From Terana coerulea (taxonomy: Eukaryota; Basidiomycota; Agaricomycetes; Polyporales; Phanerochaetaceae): 64,000 nucleotides of DNA. Under the pieces are notes generated by a model, which was not told the DNA's origin, did not search any database, and saw only the letters and a list, made by a program, of their open reading frames with translations. Below are positions 57,516 to 64,000 of this stretch, one piece after another. A program made the translations under genes and the position numbers. Each line of letters begins with the position of its first letter. Position 1 is the first letter of the stretch. The stretch spans positions 310,001 through 374,000 of the forward strand of contig JAKOGH010000035.1 of the NCBI GenBank assembly GCA_024811115.1, read 5' to 3'.

Positions 57516-59297
57516 ATGAGCAAAAAGGGTTCCAAGGCGCAGACAAAGGAGCAGACATACGACGTCCGCGACGTTGTCCTCGCGAAAGTTCGCGGGTACC
57601 CCCCCTGGCCAGGAATTGTAAGTGATAACCGTCTCTGAATGCGCGTGTCGTCGCGATAAAATGCGGCGAGCGTCGTCGTACAAGGTACTGACGGACTGTG
57701 ACACGATCAGGTTGTGGACCCCGAGAACGTTCCCAAGAATGTCTCGAAGGAGCGTCCGGGGGCCAAAAGCAAGAAGGGCAACTGGTATTGCGTGCGGTTC
57801 TTCCCCGCCGGAGACTAGTGCGTATATGCGTTCCTATTCGTCTCACGACCAGCTGACGATGGTCCTTTCCACACAGCGCTTGGGTAGTGCCCAAGGACAT
57901 TTCAAAGCTGCAGGAGCACGAGATCCAGGCATACATTGCTGAGCCCTACAAGAAGTCTGGAGACCTCCTTCAAGGCTACAAGATCGCCCTTAACCCGAAG
58001 AAGTGGGAAGAAGAGCGTGAGGCGGACCAGGCAGCGGCCGCTGAAGAGGAAGCTGAGGCCGAAGTTGATCAGCTGGAGGACAGCACTGCTGAAGACGCCG
58101 TTGAAGATGACGAAGAGGACAAGAAGACGAAGAATAAGAAGCGCAAGCGCGATTCTGAGGTCGCTTCGGCAAAGCCCAAGGCGAGCAAGACCAAGAAGGA
58201 GCCTAAAGAGCCCAAGAGTCGAAGAAAAAGGCTGTAGCCTCGAAGAGCAAGAAGAATGGTGTCAAGTCGAAGGCCACTGTCGAGTCTGAGGATGAAGCTG
58301 ATGGCGAGGGCGTTGAGGCGGAGGATGAGGAGGATGCGGGGCCCTCCAAGAAGGCTTCGTCACCACCGGCAAAGAAGCAAAAGCGGGACAAGGAAGTTGA
58401 GGATGAGGGCGACCGTGAGTTTCTAGCGTTCTTATCATCGCACGCGGTATCTGCGTTGCAGATCACTAATGTTACGATTTTTCATTCTGGCTAGCTGCTC
58501 TCGCTGGCGACGCTGAAGCCGTTGCGGTCCGCGATTGGAGACATAAGTTGCAGAAGGCATTCCTCAGCAAAGCTTCACCTAAGGACGAGGTGAGTTGGGA
58601 GCGTACGCAAGCGGTTTCGCCCTAGTCTGATCAATTGCCCATCTAGGACATGCCCGGCTTCGATGCCCTTTTCACAACAGTGGAAACATACGAAAACATG
58701 TCCATCCCATACCTCACAGTGAGCATCACCGCTCTGTCCTCGGCGTGGTGGGCTGTTAGCTGTGCGCTGGCAGCCCGCCGTTGGTCGCGGCGGAGTTTCA
58801 TTCCCCCTCATCACGCGATGCCGCTTGCTCACGCCGTCGCTTGCGCCCTCGCGCGCCACTTTCCCGTAGTTCTCCAAGATCGGCAAGGTCATGCGGCACA
58901 TCACCGCGCTGCCCGCGAACAAGGTGCCCCGGGACGACGAGTTCAAGTTCAGGGATCGCGCCAAGGTGCTCGTCCAGAAGTGGCAGGAGATCCTGAACGC
59001 CAGCAAGGCGAGCGAGGGCGCCGTCCGCAAGCCGGCCACGAACGGAAAGTCGCACGTGGGAGGCGCGATGCCGCGGCGAACGGAAAGGAGGCAAATGGCG
59101 AGGCGAAGGACGAGGAGGCGGCCAGCCCCTCCCAGGACGAGGCGAAGGAGAGCAAGATGGACATTGACGCCAAGGAGTCGCCCGCCGCTCCTGCTGAGGA
59201 CAAGGACAAGGATGCACCGGCCGAGGAGGACTCCACTGCCGAACCTGTCCCCGCTGACGAGGCTGCTGCCGACGTGACGATGTCTGAGACCGCATGA
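57516..59297 (+). CDS. PWWP-domain chromatin protein with LEDGF/TFIIS-N-like C-terminal domain
   Basis: This is a histone-mark reader candidate. MSKKGSKAQTKEQTYDVRDV and VLAKVRGYPPWPGI, then VVDPENVPKNVSKE and GNWYCVRFFPAGD, form the PWWP domain (PPWPG version of the signature), continuing through YAWVVPKDISKLQEHEIQAY. A long acidic/lysine-rich linker follows (EDDEEDKKTKNKKRKRDSE). The C-terminal helical domain has VRDWRHKLQKAFLSKASPKD, MPGFDALFTTVETYENMSIP, FSKIGKVMRHITALPANKVP and VLVQKWQEILNAS, as in integrase-binding-type/TFIIS-N domains. An Ala/Glu-rich tail ends DVTMSETA. Frame shifts are inferred near 58207 (AAGAGTCG) and 59062. This layout matches fungal Ioc4/PDP3-like and LEDGF-like proteins tied to H3K36 methylation. 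Confidence 0.87.
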
Positions 59298-59667
59298 GCC
59301 TGTCTCGCAGGACGTTCAATATTGACAATGTTGCTGAAACGTAAGGGAGATATTCTCTAATTCGCTTTTTATCATATCTTTTCTCCCTGTCGTCCTATTG
59401 TAGCGCGACGCAATGGTCTTAAAAATACTGCTCCAGGTGTTATTGTTCTTGTCTTTCACAACTGTATCATTGCGTTATCTTGTTCTCTACGTGTGTTCCA
59501 ATCGGTGCGGGCAATTTTTAGGTGTGTCTGAGACTATGGTATTCTCTGTGATGCAATAATTATGCTACATGGCGCTGTATGTTGAGACTGGAAGCAACAT
59601 GAAGTGATATATAAACCCTAATGAGGATACCCAGGATCCAGTAGGCATCTCATTCATACAATCAGGC

Positions 59668-61250
59668 TTAGAAAGCGGCTGTGGCAGGAGTAGAGGGGCG
59701 AACGTCCGCCCACGGTGACTCCTCCGGTTCAAAGCCGTAACTCACAGGTCGCGCCGAGGTTCCGTATGGGAAGTTCGCGGGCGACGGCGTCGGTGACGGG
59801 GAGATGGTGAGGAAGGTGTCACAGACACCCCGGCGGGGCCAGCGACGACTTCGAGGCTGACGCTGTGCGGTCTTCAGACTCCTCGATTTCTGGTGACTCG
59901 CCTGACTCGCCGTCGTCTGAAGGCGATGGCTGATGTGCCGCGAGCCCGACTTCGGGAAGGTCGAGAGGTGGGGGAACGGGGGCTCTCGCCCGCGCATCTG
60001 ATTCGCTGATCATCCGCATGGCTGAATGTGGGGATCCTGGCGCAGACGATGGCTGTGACGGCGGCAGAGACTTAATGGCGATGGCAGAGGACGAGGAACG
60101 CTTGTGCGCGTGCGACGACGTGGACGGATTGAAGCCTTGGCCCGGAACTGGCGACGCCGTCCTGCTCACTGCCTCCCGACGTTGGTTCTCCACTAGTCGC
60201 AGTGCACTCCGCAGAGCCTCTTTCTCTGCCCTGGTTTCTCTAAGCTCTTCTTCCGTGTCTGCGAGCTTCATCCTCTCAGAGGCAACCATTTTATTAGCCT
60301 ATGCGATAACAGACATCAGCACAGTTGTCGTGGCCCTGGATGCGACTGACAACGTACCTCTTCAAACAAAGCCTGAGACAGCGATTCTAGCTCAGCCTCA
60401 AGTTGGTCCTTTGCTACTTGCGCTGCCTTGTGTGCTTTGCGCTCGCGCTCTAGCAACGCCGTCATTTCTTCCAGCTCCTTATCCCAGTCTCGAGCGGCGA
60501 CAAGCGAGGGCAGCGATGCAGAGGTCAGATGAGATGCTTGAATGCCTCCATTTGGGTTGGGAGACATGTTCCCCGGCAATCGAGGAGAGTTCGCGCCAGG
60601 CGTGGTTGAGCCAGCGAAGCGGAACTTGAAGAAACGACTATCTGTGGCGGATGGAAGGCCGGAGGGCAGCGGCGACGGCTGAACGGGCGAGAGCCCCGCA
60701 CCGTCCGTGGATGCAATGCTGTCCATACTCTGTCTTCGCGACTCTGCAGCGAGCTCGCGCTCTCTCTGCTCTTTCGCACTCCACCGTCGCCAGCCCACAT
60801 CTTGCGAGTGTCCTGGGGCCATTTCGTTTGAGCGCATCCTCGAGCATCTCATTGTTTGCCAATGCGAGCTGTAGGTTTGATTTCGCCAGCGTAAGCTCGG
60901 TCTGCAGATCGGTCTGTGCCTTATAGGCATCCTTCAACATGGACGTCTGTCATCGAGATATGCTGAATCATGGTGGTATTTCGTGAAGAGAATATAACGA
61001 GGCGTACGAGCTCCTCCACCCTGCCGATCGTCCGTGAGAGCGCCATTCGTAGGTCCTCCTCCTGGCCGTGTGAATGTACACGCTTGACGTCTCGCAGTTC
61101 ATCTTCAATTTGGAGGAAGGTACATGCTTTGGCACCCGTCAGACTGTCCGTTCGCTGCGGCGGTTGTCTAAACATGACGTGCGTAGCAGCTGAAAGGCAA
61201 GTGCCTCGGTTGGTACTCCTCAGTAGCTCCCAGCCAACTGAGTCTAACAA
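59668..61250 (-). CDS. Sec2/Rabin8-type Rab guanine-nucleotide exchange factor
   Basis: This is a coiled-coil GEF for a Sec4/Rab8-type GTPase in exocytosis. QIEDELRDVKRVHSHGQEED and MALSRTIGRVEELVRL precede KDAYKAQTDLQTELTLAKSN and LQLALANNEMLEDALKR. After a serine/proline-rich stretch (SPVQPSPLPSGLPSATDSRF) comes RDWDKELEEMTALLERERKA, then the Sec2 core LESLSQALFEE|ANKMVASERMKLADTEEE, split by an intron. The C terminus is Ser/Pro-rich, with acidic SPSDDGESGESPEIEESEDR. A frame change in GGGG near 59835-59838 leads to SPSPTPSPANFPYGTSARPV and the end STPATAAF. The N-terminal start was not resolved, because upstream exons near 61200-61300 are unclear. Unusually, the LESLSQALFEE core lies in the second half, so a longer N terminus than in yeast Sec2 is implied. 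Confidence 0.8.
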
Positions 61251-62827
61251 CAGGAATGAGCTGATCAGACCACTTCACACTTACATATTAAATCCACGCA
61301 CTTACTAGTCTGCTGAGGTGTAGGGAATCCGTGAACCCGAGTAGGTCTAAGCCGGGGTGACGGTTTGAAGATGAATCAAGTCGGATGGTAGCGGGAGATA
61401 ATTGCCAAGTGCAATGAGAATAATCCGGCAAATAATGTGCGTCCTGAGATGAAATCCGTCGTCGTCGCTGTTGTTGTCCCCGCCGTCGTGGTAGAATAGA
61501 ACAAGACTGCCATGGACCCGGACACGCCGCTATGCCTCCATGCGTGACGCACCCTACACGTGTCACCACAGACGTCACGAAGGTAATGAAAGTGACCATT
61601 GTGACATGGAGCGGGCCAAGCTGTCACACTCAGTCGTAAGAGCATCCTTTGACTACGACGACAACGCAGAAGAAGTGTAAAAATGCCGTGCTTTGCCACT
61701 GTGATTGAGGTGTGTTCATGAATCACATTTTGACGAATAAGCTGTGTATGTGGGTGTCATCATCTATAAGGGCTGGAATAATCAATGAACTTGTCAATGT
61801 GGAGAAATCAAAGACAAGTACATGCGTCCCCCTGAGGATCGTTGTATGTTCTCGCGACCGGAGCCGCTTCAAATGTGAGCGCATTATTTAGGAGCTAGAG
61901 CATTCTGTTCTAACATAACATGTAGAGTCATCCAGCTCTCAATCGCAAAACGTATGTGTCCCAAGCGCCTCGGGCTTCGATAGCCTCCCCATGGCTTTCA
62001 TCGCCTTCACACGGGTTATGTGCCGTGTGGTTGACTCCCCAACGGGGTGATCTCAGTAGGTGGGTATGTTTTTATTGCGTCGATTTACTGGTGTCTGACT
62101 GTCATCGCCGGCTTCGCAGCGCTTGGGAGCCCCTGCAGCGTCATAAGGCACGCCTGGCAAATGGGGCGAAGTGCAACAAGAATGTTGATAGCTGTCAACG
62201 TCCGCTGCGACAATGTGGCACTGTCGGCCTGAAGCAATGCTCAATCCCTATGAGCTCGGACTGCCGGCTGCATGGAACTCAGCTGCAGCTTTGACGGGCG
62301 AGATACTGCGCCGCTACGCGCTCCGACACGCTTCCCACGCAAGGGCGGTGACACGCAAGTATCACATCCTATGTTTGCCCACGTCTATGCGACCATAGCT
62401 GTGGTAAAACAGATGCGAAGCCACGTTCCCCATCGTTGGCAGCGGCCCTATGAGATGCCGCTGCCGTTCCTGGCGAACTTCGCCCTACCAAACGCTGCCT
62501 AGTGGATCCCTCGCACGGCCTTGGCCTCGGGTTTACGACTAGCGAATTACCCGACGTGCGCTGGCATTGCCCCTTCCCTTAATTATCCGGATCATCGCAG
62601 GACTGTGGGGCCCAGTGTTACGTCCTGGCTGGCAGCTCGACAGCGGCTCGCCAATAGATCGGATGACCATCGGAAAACGCTCGCATTATATCATACCTTC
62701 CCCATCGCGCTGCTCGCAATCCCTACACATCCATTCCTCTGGTTTATATCCCTGCGGTCCAGGCACCCAAAGCTAGAGCTGTCTCAGGTCTCTCGCCCAC
62801 ACTCGACAAATCTCGTCTTCAACCACG
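61251..62827. other. 1.6-kb intergenic region without recognised genes
   Basis: No protein family was found. It carries the second copy of GTAGAATAGAACAAGAC (61491-61507). The remaining part, close to 62828, is the likely promoter of the DUF6593 gene. The N-terminal exons of the Sec2-like gene may extend into its left end. Confidence 0.4.
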
Positions 62828-63570
62828 ATGCCGCCGCCTCCGAAGCCTGCGCCTCCCCACAAGCTGGAATTCACCGCCAATAGCCTGCGCAACACCTCGA
62901 TATCGTCCCCGGATGATGGGATGCACTACGAGATCGTCACGCGCTTTTGGCATCCGACCCTAACGAAGATAAACCGCCAGGACTTTGAGAACTTAGTTGT
63001 CACCACTGTCGCCGAGATTGAGCGCGTTCCGGGCAGGGAAGCCCGTGTGCGATTCGGTGGGGATGACAAGGAGTGGATCAACGCCTCTGACTTTGTACAA
63101 TTCGACGAGGACCACCGGTGAGCGGCAAGCTTCAGTACTCTTCTGTCACAGTACTTAATAGCTAGGTGCAGTGGCGGCACTTTCACAGCCGCATCTGATG
63201 TCAAGTACAAATGGCACCGGAATAAAGGGAAACTTCAGGTGAGGCTAACTTTACCGCCCCTTCATTATGTTCTGTATACTCAAAATTTTCCACTGGTATA
63301 GCTCATAAAGGTGGACGACGCTGAGCAAACACCCGTGGCCGAATATCATCCGCATCGACGTCACTTCTTCCTCTTCCGAATGTCGAAACACGCCCGTTTG
63401 GAAGTGAAGCCGCAGCCTGAAGTCACAGAAGCGCTCGAGCGCCTCATCGGTACGCATATATTTATCCAAGGCACTTCTGTCCTGATGCCGACCGGTGCGT
63501 AGTGAGCTACCTCTTAGTTGAACGTCAGCGAAGAGAATCAGGCCTTCGCATCAAGCTCGACCGGTCATGA
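62828..63570 (+). CDS. DUF6593 domain protein, copy B
   Basis: This is a second, more typical DUF6593 protein. MPPPPKPAPPHKLEFTANSL is followed by RNTSISSPDDGMHYEIVTRF, WHPTLTKINRQDFENLVVTT and EIERVPGREARVRFGGDDKE, with WINASDFVQF. After introns come GGTFTAASDVKYKWHRNKGK, VAEYHPHRRHFFLFRMSKHA and RLEVKPQPEVTEALERLI. The last exon gives VERQRRESGLRIKLDRS. Junctions fall in frame. The GTF...YKW and FHPH/HPHRR...LEV patterns mark the family. Its function is unknown. The N-terminal proline run is longer than in copy A, and the two copies are only distantly alike. Confidence 0.86.
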
Positions 63571-64000
63571 CCCTTTCGATGCAGATCGTTTTGTACGGAC
63601 TATCTATCGCTCGTTCTTCCTCTTGGCCGACTGCAACGCACCAAATCACTCATCATACAGTACTCCGATCCATGTCACTAATGTACATCCTGCCCAAATT
63701 TGGTGTGGACCGTCTGCGCATCAATTCTATAAGCCTCCAGGTTCTGCTCTACTTGCAGTGCCCGTCAGGAATGAGTGATGCCGGCTCATTCACCAGTATC
63801 CTCCGCGGGGACCCAAGCTCTGTGTCTGTCAAGGGTCTCTGACAGTCGTTGCAGTGGACAGGGTATGTCTCGGCGTTGCGGTCTGATACTTGCGTGGTTT
63901 TGGACTCTTCAGCGCCGCTTTCTGTGACGTGGAAGTACGGGGCCGAGAATTGCGATAGAGGCTCAAAATTCGACGCGAGCGTTAGACCGCCCGTGCTGTT
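63571..64000. other. End of window, no gene recognised
   Basis: This is the 3' region of the DUF6593 gene and following DNA. Short open frames overlap the 3' end of that gene in other frames and carry no known motif. Confidence 0.35.

Noticed and set aside
57418..57936. A minus-strand 172-residue gene opposite the PWWP domain
   Set aside because: The plus strand encodes a clear PWWP domain over the same bases.
1..64000. Programmed ribosomal frameshifting as an explanation of the frame breaks
   Set aside because: The breaks occur in many unrelated genes and at ordinary homopolymers, with no shared slippery site and no downstream structure noticed, so sequence error is simpler.

Overview
This window is nuclear DNA of a filamentous basidiomycete, most likely an Agaricomycete and perhaps a polypore (inference). 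Genes are split by many short introns of about 45-70 bases with GT-AG ends and a few GC-AG ends. Several families are typical of mushroom-forming fungi: DUF6533 membrane proteins, DUF6593 proteins, expanded F-box proteins, small fungal kinase-like proteins, luciferase-domain proteins and a Zn2Cys6 regulator. No rRNA genes, CRISPR arrays or intact autonomous transposons were seen.

Layout. 1-3.5 kb: the 5' part of a CLC chloride transporter (minus), the V-ATPase proteolipid c'' (minus) and an Arl3/ARFRP1-type GTPase (plus). 3.5-6.3 kb: an unassigned, possibly decayed stretch and a DUF6533 membrane protein. 6.7-8.6 kb: a three-finger C2H2 regulator. 9.6-11 kb: a CoA-binding-fold protein and a U1-snRNA-like candidate. 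11.5-16 kb: a kinase-like gene, a HAD phosphatase and an F-box gene. 16.34-16.68 kb: a hAT-type MITE with a perfect 8-bp target duplication. 17-21.3 kb: a surface beta-sandwich-type membrane protein and two tandem GNAT acetyltransferases. 21.9-34.2 kb: a head-to-tail array of five paralogous F-box/cysteine-rich genes, all on the minus strand, with truncated copies at both ends. 34.5-35.3 kb: an MMTAG2 homologue. 36.2-37.1 kb: a very GC-rich block with no recognisable gene. 37.3-39.7 kb: a DUF6593 protein and a P-loop kinase-like protein whose Walker A motif crosses an 11-nt microexon. 39.9-42 kb: tandemly duplicated luciferase-domain genes. 42.6-46.1 kb: a large Zn2Cys6 transcription factor. 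46.1-50.8 kb: a gene desert. 50.8-55.2 kb: a protein with a cysteine-rich N terminus and Golgi tether subunit COG3. 57.5-61.3 kb: a PWWP chromatin protein and a Sec2-type Rab exchange factor. 62.8-63.6 kb: a second DUF6593 gene.

Several neighbours share a membrane-traffic or endomembrane-ion theme: CLC transporter, V-ATPase c'', Arl GTPase, COG3 and Sec2-like GEF. They are separate genes, not a cluster. The lineage-specific content (F-box array, GNAT pair, luciferase-domain pair) has grown by local duplication.

Many conserved genes, including the normally essential COG3, need one-base shifts to stay in frame, often in short homopolymers. This looks more like indel errors in the assembly than mass pseudogenisation. 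Gene ends given below are therefore reliable to the exon level, but some reading frames are interrupted as written.
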